Below, piece by piece: positions 26,467 through 33,329 of a DNA stretch of 64,000 bases. The stretch comes from Wenjunlia vitaminophila DSM 41686 (GTDB lineage: Bacteria > Actinomycetota > Actinomycetes > Streptomycetales > Streptomycetaceae): NCBI RefSeq assembly GCF_000380165.1, contig NZ_KB904636.1, forward strand, positions 118,127-182,126. The letters are read 5' to 3'. The first letter of the stretch is position 1. Every line of letters starts with the position of its first letter. The position numbers were made by a program, and so were the translations under genes. The notes under the pieces were generated by a model. That model was not told the DNA's origin, did no database searches, and was given only the letters and a program-made list of their open reading frames with translations.

Positions 26467-28013
26467 CGGAGCGTCTTCCCACTCGTGGCGGTGTCGGGGC
26501 TGGCGGTGTCGGGGGTGGTGACGGAGTCCAGCGCCTTGTCGATGTCCACCATGTCAGGCATGGTCATGCCGGCGACGCCGCGGCGGACCAGCAGGTAGAC
26601 GAGGTACACCGCGCCGAGGGCGAACAGCAGCAGGGCGTACAGCCAGGGGTCGCGGAACGAGGAGTCACGGAAGATGAGGAGTTCGTAGACCAGCCACACG
26701 GACGCGACCGCGATGACGGGGTTCTCCCAGCGGCCCAGCGAGAAGCCCTGGGTGGGTGGCAGCGACCGGCGCTTGACGATGTACATCAGCACGGTGCCGG
26801 CGTAGATGAGGGCCGGAAGCAGGGTGGCGGCGGAGAACAGGGAGAAGAGAGCGTCGGTGGAGAAGGAGAACGCAGCGAGGATCAGTTCGGCGACGACGAA
26901 GACGAACAGGGTGGCGTTGAGCGGGGTGCCACGGGTGGGGTGGATGCGGCGCAGGAGCTGCCAGCCGGGGAAGCGTTCGTCGCGGGACATCGCCCACACC
27001 AGCCGGGTGCTGCTGAGGGTGATGACCAGGCCGCAGGAGAAGATCGAGACCACCACGAGGACGAGGAGGGCCTTGCCCACGGTGGAGCCGAGCACGTCGG
27101 TGATGACGGTGGCCACGGGGGTGTCCGAGGCGGCGAGCTTGGCCGGGTCGCCGATGAGGGCGGTGACCGCGACGAGGAACAGGAAGCCGAGGATGCCCAG
27201 GGAGATCACGGCCTGCATCATGGCCTTGGGGATGACGCGGGCGGGGTGCTTGGTCTCCTCGGCGAGGTTCGCGGCGGACTCGAAGCCGACGATGGTGAAG
27301 GCGCCCAGCAGGAACGCCAGGGCGAACGGGCCGGCGTGGGTGGTGCCGCCGAGGCTGTAGTAGCCGTCGCCGGAGACGGGGGCGGTGTCGAACAGCGTGC
27401 CGAAGTCGAGCTTGCCGGTCAGGCCGCCGACGGCGAAGAGCAGGATCGTCAGCGAGATCATGCCGATGACCTGCACGGTCACCGCCACCTTGTTGACCCG
27501 GTGGGTGATCTGGGTGGACATGGCCACCAGGACGGCCTGGAGCAGGATGACGACGGCAGTGATCGCCCAGGCGTTCTGGGTCGTCCCCTGGTACTGGAAC
27601 AGCTCGGGCAGGATCGTGGAGGCCACGGTGTAGTCGACGGCGACGACCACGACACCGAGGAAGGAGAACGATATCCAGCCCATGATCCAGCCCCACACGG
27701 GTCCCACCAGCCGGGAGACCCACTGGTAGGCGTAGCCGCTGATGGGGATGCGGGCCGCGAGGGCGCCGAAGACAGCGGCGACGGAGAGCTGCCCGAGGAC
27801 GCCCAGGGGCCAGGCGAAGATGCCGCGGGGGCCGGAGCTGTTGAGCACCGATCCGTAGGTGGTGAAGATCCCGGTGGCGATGGAGACGAATCCGAAGGCC
27901 ATGGCGAAGGACGCGTACCAGCCCAGTTCCCGGCCCATCTCCTGCCGGTAGCCGGAGCCCGACGCGGGGGTGGGGTCGCTGTGTGGTGTCTCGCCTGCGT
28001 CTGTGGTGGCCAT
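26463..28013 (-). CDS. APC-superfamily amino acid/amine permease
   Basis: The 516-residue protein has about 12 hydrophobic segments and the APC signature region 'YASFAMAFGFVSIATGIFTT' followed by 'GPRGIFAWPLGVLGQ' in the first two helices. 'GAFTIVGFESAANLAEETKH' is the conserved segment of helix 6 and the following loop. It resembles the amine, choline or GABA branch (BAT1/HnmB-like) of the family rather than sugar transporters. It is the first gene of a four-gene overlapping operon and lies 87 bp downstream of the DeoR gene. The C-terminal 30 residues are a Thr/Asp/Ser-rich cytoplasmic tail. The transported compound is unknown, but should become the substrate of the downstream kinase. Confidence 0.87.
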   Translation of the reverse strand: MATTDAGETPHSDPTPASGSGYRQEMGRELGWYASFAMAFGFVSIATGIFTTYGSVLNSSGPRGIFAWPLGVLGQLSVAAVFGALAARIPISGYAYQWVSRLVGPVWGWIMGWISFSFLGVVVVAVDYTVASTILPELFQYQGTTQNAWAITAVVILLQAVLVAMSTQITHRVNKVAVTVQVIGMISLTILLFAVGGLTGKLDFGTLFDTAPVSGDGYYSLGGTTHAGPFALAFLLGAFTIVGFESAANLAEETKHPARVIPKAMMQAVISLGILGFLFLVAVTALIGDPAKLAASDTPVATVITDVLGSTVGKALLVLVVVSIFSCGLVITLSSTRLVWAMSRDERFPGWQLLRRIHPTRGTPLNATLFVFVVAELILAAFSFSTDALFSLFSAATLLPALIYAGTVLMYIVKRRSLPPTQGFSLGRWENPVIAVASVWLVYELLIFRDSSFRDPWLYALLLFALGAVYLVYLLVRRGVAGMTMPDMVDIDKALDSVTTPDTASPDTATSGKTLR

Positions 28014-28100
28014 GATGGTGCTGTCCTTCCGGGGGTCGCGCTGTACGTGTGGGGGGGTCGGGGGCTCCCGCGTTGCGTGCGGTGGGTGCTGGTGTGGTGG

Positions 28101-28874
28101 TCAGGCCACGATGACGGCGCAGCCGGCCCGTTCGATCGCCGAGGCCAGGGCTGTTTCCGGGGGGGTGTCGGTGATGACGCCGGTGCATTCGTGGAAGCCG
28201 CAGACGCGGTGGGTGGCCAGCCGGTCCTGCTTGCTGGTGTCGGCGAGGACGTAGCTGCGTGCGCTGTGCGCGAGGATGCGTTGCTTGGTGGCCACCTCGT
28301 CGAAGTGGAAGTCGGTGACGCCGGACTCGGCGTCGATGGCTCCGGAGCCCAGGAACGCCAGGTCGGCGTGGAGGCCGGAGAAGAAGGCGACGGTTGCGGG
28401 GCCGTGACAGGCCAGGTCGCCCTGGCGGACGCGCCCGCCGGGGACCAGGACCTCGACCTGGGGCAGGACCGACGCTTCGGCGGCCACCAGCAGCGAGGGG
28501 GTGGCCACGGTGCCGCGGAAGTCCGGCGGGAGGGCCCTGGCGACCTGGACGGCGGTGGTGCCGACGTCGATGACCAGGGTCATTCCGGGGCGGACGAGGG
28601 CCGCCGCGGCCCGGCCGATGGCGGCCTTGGCCTCCACCTGGGACGCGGAGCGTTCGGTGAACGACGCTTCCTCACCGCTGATCCCGCGGACCACGGCCAG
28701 TGAGGCCGCGCCGCCGCGGACCCGGCTGAGCAGGCCGCGCCTCTCCATCAGGGCCAGGTCGCGGCGGATGGTCTCGGCTGACACGTTGAGCTGCTCCACC
28801 AGCGCTTCCGTGCTGATGGTGCCGGCCTGGTCCACAGCGGCGGAGATGCGGCGGTGACGTTCGGCGGGAAGCAT
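28101..28874 (-). CDS. DeoR/GlpR-family transcriptional repressor
   Basis: The 257-residue regulator has an N-terminal DeoR helix-turn-helix ('MLPAERHRRISAAVDQAG' then 'LVEQLNVSAETIRRDLALME') and a C-terminal sugar-phosphate-binding DeoRC domain ('VIDVGTTAVQVARAL', 'DLAFLGSGAIDAESGVTDF'). DeoR proteins usually respond to phosphorylated sugars, which fits an operon containing a kinase. It is transcribed first, then after 87 bp the permease gene follows. GAGG lies 5 bp before the ATG. A pair of 16-bp direct repeats sits 8 to 53 bp upstream of the start and is the best operator candidate, suggesting autoregulation of the entire five-gene unit. Confidence 0.92.
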   Translation of the reverse strand: MLPAERHRRISAAVDQAGTISTEALVEQLNVSAETIRRDLALMERRGLLSRVRGGAASLAVVRGISGEEASFTERSASQVEAKAAIGRAAAALVRPGMTLVIDVGTTAVQVARALPPDFRGTVATPSLLVAAEASVLPQVEVLVPGGRVRQGDLACHGPATVAFFSGLHADLAFLGSGAIDAESGVTDFHFDEVATKQRILAHSARSYVLADTSKQDRLATHRVCGFHECTGVITDTPPETALASAIERAGCAVIVA

Positions 28875-28881
28875 CGGACCT

Positions 28882-28927
28882 CTGACTGCAATCGTGGGAG
28901 ATTGACTGTTCCTGACTGAAAGCGTGG
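28882..28927 (-). promoter_or_regulatory. Direct-repeat operator candidate for the DeoR regulator
   Basis: CTGACTGCAATCGTGG (28882-28897) and CTGACTGAAAGCGTGG (28912-28927) agree at 14 of 16 positions and lie 30 bp apart, almost three helical turns. A third TGACTG occurs between them at 28903-28908. The repeats lie just upstream of the regulator start in an AT-richer patch. Confidence 0.6.
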
Positions 28928-29139
28928 ATTATTGCCCGGTCTTCGTCAAGAGATGACCGAGAAGTTGCTTGACGTTCACCAATGGACACCTTCGGTCACC
29001 GTGCGCCGGGCTTCGGCGGGGCGGGTGCGACGAGCGGAGCGAGGCGTGCCAGCCGCGGGCGGCGCTCGACCACCCGACACCTCCCCTGAAGAAGGGTAAT
29101 TCGGTCATGTAGGGATGTGGGCCGAATGACGATAGGGAG
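28928..29139. other. Intergenic region between DeoR operon and MreB-like operon
   Basis: No credible gene is visible. ATTCGG (29099-29104) and CCGAAT (29133-29138) form a short inverted repeat just before the large hairpin at 29140. On the plus strand this arrangement could be a short transcript ending at the hairpin. Confidence 0.3.
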
Positions 29140-29202
29140 GACCCGCAGACGCCAAGGACCCCGGGGCGGGGCGCTCCGGGGTCCTTTTGGCGTCTGCGGG
29201 TC
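29140..29202. terminator. Very long hairpin terminator with T-tract
   Basis: The left arm (29140-29164, starting GACCCGCAGACGCC and ending GGACCCCGG) pairs with the right arm (29176-29202) over about 25 bp with two unpaired bases. On the plus strand the inner GGACCCCGG/CCGGGGTCC stem is followed by TTTT, a classic intrinsic terminator. On the minus strand it directly follows the MreB-like gene and overlaps its stop codon. It can act in both directions. Confidence 0.75.
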
Positions 29203-30025
29203 AGCGGCGGCGCTGTGGGGGCGGGAGGAAGCCCGTGGCCGAGGGGTGGGTGCGGGCCGTTTCCAACAGCCGGGCGGCGCCGCGGACGGCGGCGGTGTGC
29301 GGGGCGGGGGCGGACCTGACCGGTACGCGTAGCTGGATGGCGAGGCGGTAGGTGATCTCCGGGCGCAGGGCGCCGCCGCCGGCGAGGAGGACGCCGTGCT
29401 GGAGGGCGTCGAGGGTCCGCGACGTGGGGTCGCGGGTGAGCATGTCGGTCACCGCGGTGACGACCGACGCGGTGAGCTGCCGGGGGGTGGTGCCGTCGGC
29501 GAGGTCACTGGTGCCGCGGGGCGTGCGGTGGGCGTCGACGACGTCACCGTCGGCCAGGAGGAACACCTCGGTGAGGTGGGCACCGAGATCGACGATGAGC
29601 AGGGGCCGGGACAGGTCGGCTCCGGCGCCGACCGCGATCGCCCTGGGGACGGTGGTGGTCAGTACGGTGCGCGGGCGCAGGAGCCGCAGGGCGGCGAGGG
29701 CCGCGCCGCGGTACGCGGCGCGGTCGTGGACGGGTGTGGTGATGATGATCAGGGGGCGCTCCGCGGCGGGTACGCGGTGGCCCAGCAGACGGTGCAGCAT
29801 CCGGGCGGTCCCCGCGGGGTCCACGATGGCGCCGCGCTGGACGAGGCGGTGGGGGCCGCGTTCGCCGGGGAGCTCGGTGGGGGCGTCCAGGATCAGCCCG
29901 CGGCCCAGGGCCCAGGCCCGGGTCCGGGAGCTGCCGAGGTCCAGGGCGATGCCGGCGCGGGCCGGGCGGGCCGGCCAGGCCGTGTGGTGGACGGACGTTC
30001 GCCGCGAGGGGCGGGGCGTGGTCAC
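29201..30025 (-). CDS. Short MreB/Mbl-like actin homologue
   Basis: This 274-residue protein keeps the actin-fold nucleotide motifs in the MreB order: phosphate 1 'GIALDLGSSRTRAWALGRG', phosphate 2 'LLIVDLGAHLTEVFLLADG' and the adenosine motif 'GVLLAGGGALRPEITYRLA'. Genuine MreB is about 340 residues; the missing part is mainly subdomain IB/IIB text between the motifs. Motif residues differ from the MreB consensus (DLGSSR rather than DLGTAN). The GTG at 30025 overlaps the stop of the DksA-like gene (GTGA), so the two are coupled. There is no mreC, mreD or rodA nearby. It may be a polymer-forming or stress-linked MreB paralogue; filament formation cannot be judged from sequence. Confidence 0.78.
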   Translation of the reverse strand: MTTPRPSRRTSVHHTAWPARPARAGIALDLGSSRTRAWALGRGLILDAPTELPGERGPHRLVQRGAIVDPAGTARMLHRLLGHRVPAAERPLIIITTPVHDRAAYRGAALAALRLLRPRTVLTTTVPRAIAVGAGADLSRPLLIVDLGAHLTEVFLLADGDVVDAHRTPRGTSDLADGTTPRQLTASVVTAVTDMLTRDPTSRTLDALQHGVLLAGGGALRPEITYRLAIQLRVPVRSAPAPHTAAVRGAARLLETARTHPSATGFLPPPQRRR

Positions 30026-30381
30026 CGTCCCGCCCCGCCGGCCTGCTGGCAGCAACCGCAGTAGCGGGCCTGCGGCACGATCAGCAGGCGGGCCAGGGAG
30101 ACGGGGCGCCCGCACCGCTGGCACGAGCCGTAGCAGCCCTCGTCCATCCGCTCCAGGGCCTGTTCCACGTCGGTGAGGACCATGCGGGCGGAGGCGGCGA
30201 GCTTGGCGTGGACCTCGGTCTGGGAGGCCGCGTGGTGCCCGGGCTCGCCGGGCGGGGTCGCCTGGAGCTGCTGGAGTTGCTCCTGACGGAAGCGGCGCTG
30301 CTCGTGCAGGTCCTCGCGCAGCACGGCGAGGTCCTCGTGGGTCAGGTCGGCGTTGTGGGCGTCCATGACCTGCTTGTTCAC
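30022..30381 (-). CDS. TraR/DksA-type zinc-finger protein
   Basis: The 119-residue protein has a predicted coiled-coil ('EDLHEQRRFRQEQLQQLQ' onward) and a C4 zinc finger ('CYGSCQRCGRPV' and 'RYCGCCQQ'). DksA/TraR proteins bind the secondary channel of RNA polymerase and modulate transcription initiation. The acidic coiled-coil tip typical of DksA (DxxDxA) is not clear here, so activity may differ. The start codon at 30381 is GTG with AAGGGG about 9 bp upstream; an in-frame ATG at 30366 is also possible. The stop overlaps the MreB-like gene start. Another DksA-like gene lies 49 bp upstream in the same direction. Confidence 0.85.
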   Translation of the reverse strand: MNKQVMDAHNADLTHEDLAVLREDLHEQRRFRQEQLQQLQATPPGEPGHHAASQTEVHAKLAASARMVLTDVEQALERMDEGCYGSCQRCGRPVSLARLLIVPQARYCGCCQQAGGAGR

Positions 30382-30430
30382 GGCTTCACCCCTTCTGGGG
30401 GGCGGGATGGGACCGGGCGGGGGGGGACTG

Positions 30431-30757
30431 TCACACGGTACGGCGCTGGCACGGCACGCAGCACCGGGCGTAGGGCAGGATCTCCAGGCGTTCGACGGGG
30501 ATGGGCTTGGCGCACTCCTGGCAGGTGCCGTAACTGCCGTCCTGCACCCGGGCGAACGCGGCGTCGATCTCCTTCAGCACGCGCTGGATGGCGTCCCTCT
30601 GGGCGGCCATGAGGTGGTCGTCGGCCTCGTGACCGGCCTGTTCGCTGGCGTTGAGCTGGGCGAGGCGCGAGTTGCGCTCGTGTTCGAGGCGCTGGCGCGC
30701 CTCGTGCGCGGTGAGGCGTTCGGGGTGGGATTCGGGGCGGGCAGCTCCGAGCGACAT
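30431..30757 (-). CDS. TraR/DksA-type zinc-finger protein (second copy)
   Basis: This 108-residue protein is a paralogue of its neighbour: a helical N-terminal half ('HEARQRLEHERNSRLAQLNA', 'DAIQRVLKEIDAAFARVQDG') and a C4 zinc finger ('YGTCQECAKPIPVERLEILP', then 'YARCCVPCQ'). The segment 'IPVERLEILPYARCCVPCQ' is typical of actinobacterial DksA/TraR proteins. The ATG at 30757 has AAAGGA 6 bp upstream; codons further up give no family resemblance. It is the first gene of a three-gene unit ending with the MreB-like gene. It likely acts at RNA polymerase in the cytosol, possibly under nutrient stress; that is inference from the family. Confidence 0.88.
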   Translation of the reverse strand: MSLGAARPESHPERLTAHEARQRLEHERNSRLAQLNASEQAGHEADDHLMAAQRDAIQRVLKEIDAAFARVQDGSYGTCQECAKPIPVERLEILPYARCCVPCQRRTV

Positions 30758-31120
30758 CGGGCGTCCTTTCGCCGTCGGTGGCTGGTGCGGGCATGGCAGC
30801 CACCCCCGGGCGGGGCCGCCCAGGGGTGGGCCCCGGTTGCGCGGCGGGTGACCGTCCTCGCCCCGGGGGGATGCTGTCGTGGCCATGCTGGCCCGGTTCA
30901 CCCGCTCCGGGCCATCGGTCACAGCACCCATTTGTGGGGGGTCCCGGGGTGTAGGTGGCGGGGGGCGCGGGGCGCCGACACGGTCCGCAGATGGCTGTCG
31001 GGTCCCATCGACGTGGGCGGCCGGACGCGGGCAGGCTGGTCAGCGGGCCATACGGGCGTGTGGGGCTGTTCCCGGGGTTGTGGGCCACTGGTTGTCCCTC
31101 CGGCCGTGGCGGGGGCGATA
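30758..31120. other. 363-bp divergent promoter region
   Basis: This lies between the DksA-like gene (minus) and the histidine kinase gene (plus). I see no reliable -35/-10 pair and no credible gene. It must hold promoters for both directions. Confidence 0.4.
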
Positions 31121-32113
31121 GTGGTCGTAGGTGTGCGTATCGAGGAAGGCCCACAACCGGTGTTCTTGTTCTGGCGGATCTTCGGGCTCAACGCGGTGGT
31201 CTTGGGCATGGCGACGGCGCTCCTGCTGTTGGCCCCGGTGACCGTCTCCGTGCCCGTCGTCCTCACCGAGGCGGTGATCCTGGTGAGCGGTCTGGTGGTC
31301 ATGCTGGTCGCCAACGCGGCGCTGCTGCGGATCGGTCTGGCCCCGCTGGACCGTCTGACCCGGCTGATGACCACGGTGGACCTGCTGCGGCCCGGGCAGC
31401 GGCTGCCGGTGCACGGCCAGGGCGGTGTCGCCGAGCTGATCCGCACCTTCAACGCCATGCTGGACCGGCTCGAGGCCGAGAGGGCCGCCAGCAGCGCCCG
31501 GGCCCTGTCCGCTCAGGAGGCCGAGCGACGACGCATCGCCCGGGAACTCCACGACGAGGTCGGGCAGAGCATGACAGCGGTCCTGCTGGAGCTGAAACGC
31601 GCCTCGGACCAGGCCGACGACCCCCTGCGCGGTGAGCTGCAACAGGCGCAGGAGATCACCCGGCTGAGCCTGGACGAGGTCCGTCGGCTCGCGCGCCGCC
31701 TGCGCCCGGGCGTCCTCGAGGACCTGGGGCTGGTGAGCGCGTTGACGTCGTTGACCGCCGACTTCGCCACCCACACCGGGCTGCGGGTCAGGCGCCACTT
31801 CGACCCGGACCTGCCTCCCCTCGCCCCCCAGACCGAGCTGGTGCTCTACCGGGTCGCGCAGGAGGGACTGACCAACGTCGCCCGGCACGCCGAGGCCGAA
31901 CGGGTCGAGCTGAGCCTGCGGCACACCGACGGCGCCGTGGTGCTGCGGCTGGCCGACGACGGACGCGGCATCGGCATCGCGTGCGAGGGCGCCGGTATCC
32001 GCGGCATGCGCGAACGCGCCCTGTTCGTCGGCGCCACCCTGGACATCAGGTCCGACCCGGCCTCGGGCACCGAGGTCTCCCTGTCCGTACCCACCACCGG
32101 GAGGCACGCGTGA
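31121..32113 (+). CDS. NarL-type sensor histidine kinase
   Basis: The 330-residue product has two membrane helices ('LNAVVLGMATALLLLAPVTV' and 'TEAVILVSGLVVMLVANAAL'), with almost no extracytoplasmic loop, so it probably senses within the membrane or through a partner. A HAMP linker ('AELIRTFNAMLDRLEAER') leads to HisKA_3 ('RRRIARELHDEVGQSMTAVL', His in ARELHDE) and an HATPase domain ('YRVAQEGLTNVARHAEAE', 'LADDGRGIG', 'GIRGMRERALF'). The start is uncertain: GTG 31121 or GTG 31133; neither has an ideal ribosome-binding site. The stop overlaps the response regulator start (GTGA). The pair precedes a secreted protein and secDF, which may be its targets. Confidence 0.88.
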   Translation: MVVGVRIEEGPQPVFLFWRIFGLNAVVLGMATALLLLAPVTVSVPVVLTEAVILVSGLVVMLVANAALLRIGLAPLDRLTRLMTTVDLLRPGQRLPVHGQGGVAELIRTFNAMLDRLEAERAASSARALSAQEAERRRIARELHDEVGQSMTAVLLELKRASDQADDPLRGELQQAQEITRLSLDEVRRLARRLRPGVLEDLGLVSALTSLTADFATHTGLRVRRHFDPDLPPLAPQTELVLYRVAQEGLTNVARHAEAERVELSLRHTDGAVVLRLADDGRGIGIACEGAGIRGMRERALFVGATLDIRSDPASGTEVSLSVPTTGRHA

Positions 32114-32775
32114 CCACCCCAGAGCCCCGCCCCATCCGGGTCCTGCTGGCCGACGACCACGCGCTGGTGCGCCGCGGCGTGCGACTGATCCTGGACAACG
32201 AACCCGACCTGGAAGTCGTCGCCGAGGCCGGCGACGGCGCCGAGGCCATCGCCATGGCCCGCAGCCACGAGGTCGACCTGGCCGTCCTGGACGTGGCCAT
32301 GCCCCGCCTGACCGGCCTGCAGGCCGCGCGGGAACTGGCCACGGTCAAGCCCGGGCTGCGCATCCTGATGCTGACGATGTACGACAACGAGCAGTACTTC
32401 TTCCAGGCCCTGAAGGCCGGGGCCTCGGGGTACGTGCTGAAGTCCGTCGCCGACCGGGACCTGGTCGCCGCGTGCCGGGCCGCGATGCGCGGCGAGCCGT
32501 TCCTGTACCCGGGCGCGGTCGCCGCGCTGATCCGCAACTACCTCGACCGCGCCCGCAACGGCGAGGAACCCCCCGACCAGGTGCTGACCAGCCGTGAGGA
32601 GGAGGTCCTCAAGCTCGTCGCCGAGGGGCACTCCTCCAAGGAGATCGCGCAGACCCTGGTGCTGAGCGTGAAGACCGTCCAGCGGCACCGGGCGAACCTG
32701 CTGCACAAGCTCGGTCTGCGGGACCGCCTGGAGCTCACCCGCTACGCCATCCGGGCTGGACTGATCGAGCCCTGA
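32110..32775 (+). CDS. NarL/LuxR-type response regulator
   Basis: The 221-residue regulator has a receiver domain with acidic pocket 'VLLADDHALVRRG', phosphoacceptor Asp in 'LAVLDVAMPRLTG', Thr in 'ILMLTMYDNEQYF' and Lys in 'GYVLKSVADRDL'. A LuxR-type helix-turn-helix follows ('TSREEEVLKLVAEGHSSKEI', 'LVLSVKTVQRHRANLLHKLG'). The GTG at 32110 overlaps the kinase stop and has GGGAGG just upstream, so it is the cognate partner. It binds DNA as a dimer after phosphorylation. Downstream genes begin 14 bp after the stop. Confidence 0.93.
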   Translation: MTTPEPRPIRVLLADDHALVRRGVRLILDNEPDLEVVAEAGDGAEAIAMARSHEVDLAVLDVAMPRLTGLQAARELATVKPGLRILMLTMYDNEQYFFQALKAGASGYVLKSVADRDLVAACRAAMRGEPFLYPGAVAALIRNYLDRARNGEEPPDQVLTSREEEVLKLVAEGHSSKEIAQTLVLSVKTVQRHRANLLHKLGLRDRLELTRYAIRAGLIEP

Positions 32776-32789
32776 ACCCCTCAGTTCCC

Positions 32790-33263
32790 GTGCCCCGGCC
32801 GGCCGCCCGCCGAAGCCGACACCGCCCCCGGACCGGCGGCGGTCCAACGACCCCGCGGCCACGCGCCACGCCACCGTCCCGGACGCGGAGCCGGGCGGCC
32901 GGGCTGTTGCTGGCCACGCTGCTGGCCCTGGTCGGCATCGCCCAACCGGCCGTCGCCGGGCACGGCACCGCGGCCAACGCCGGGCACGGCGCCGTACCGG
33001 CCACGGCCCCGGCCGACGTCCACCACACCGGCAGCCCGGACAGCCACGCCGACGACACCCCCTGGACCCGTCCTTCCCGGGTCTGCCGCGACGACACCGG
33101 CCACCGGCTGCTCCCGGTCCCGGCCGGCACGCCGGCCGCAGCGCCGGCCGTCCTCCCCGCGCCGGGCACCGACACGGTCCGACCGGCCCCGGGCACGGCG
33201 CCGTGCGGCCGGTGGGCGGCACCGCACCGCGGACGGGCACCACCACCTCCCCCAGGCACCTGA
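32790..33263 (+). CDS. Putative small secreted protein
   Basis: The 157-residue product has a Pro/Arg/Ser-rich N-terminus, then a hydrophobic segment ending in a signal-peptidase-like site ('GLLLATLLALVGIAQPAVAG'). The mature part is rich in Pro, Ala, His and Gly, with two Cys ('SRVCRDDTGHRL' and 'GTAPCGRWAAP') and 'DVHHTGSPDSHADDTPW', which could bind a metal. I recognise no domain. It lies 14 bp after the response regulator and 66 bp before secDF on the same strand. The GTG start is uncertain because no strong ribosome-binding site is seen; a later start would still keep the signal segment. Low composition complexity leaves some doubt that it is real. Confidence 0.55.
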   Translation: MPRPAARRSRHRPRTGGGPTTPRPRATPPSRTRSRAAGLLLATLLALVGIAQPAVAGHGTAANAGHGAVPATAPADVHHTGSPDSHADDTPWTRPSRVCRDDTGHRLLPVPAGTPAAAPAVLPAPGTDTVRPAPGTAPCGRWAAPHRGRAPPPPPGT

Positions 33264-33329
33264 CGCTTCGTCCCCCGTCGTTCACGCGCCGCCCCACCGG
33301 CGGCGCGACCTGCCTGTTGGAGACCTCCC

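Noticed and set aside
29099..29202. Known 6C-type small RNA
   Set aside because: The two C-rich hairpin loops that define 6C RNA are not present.
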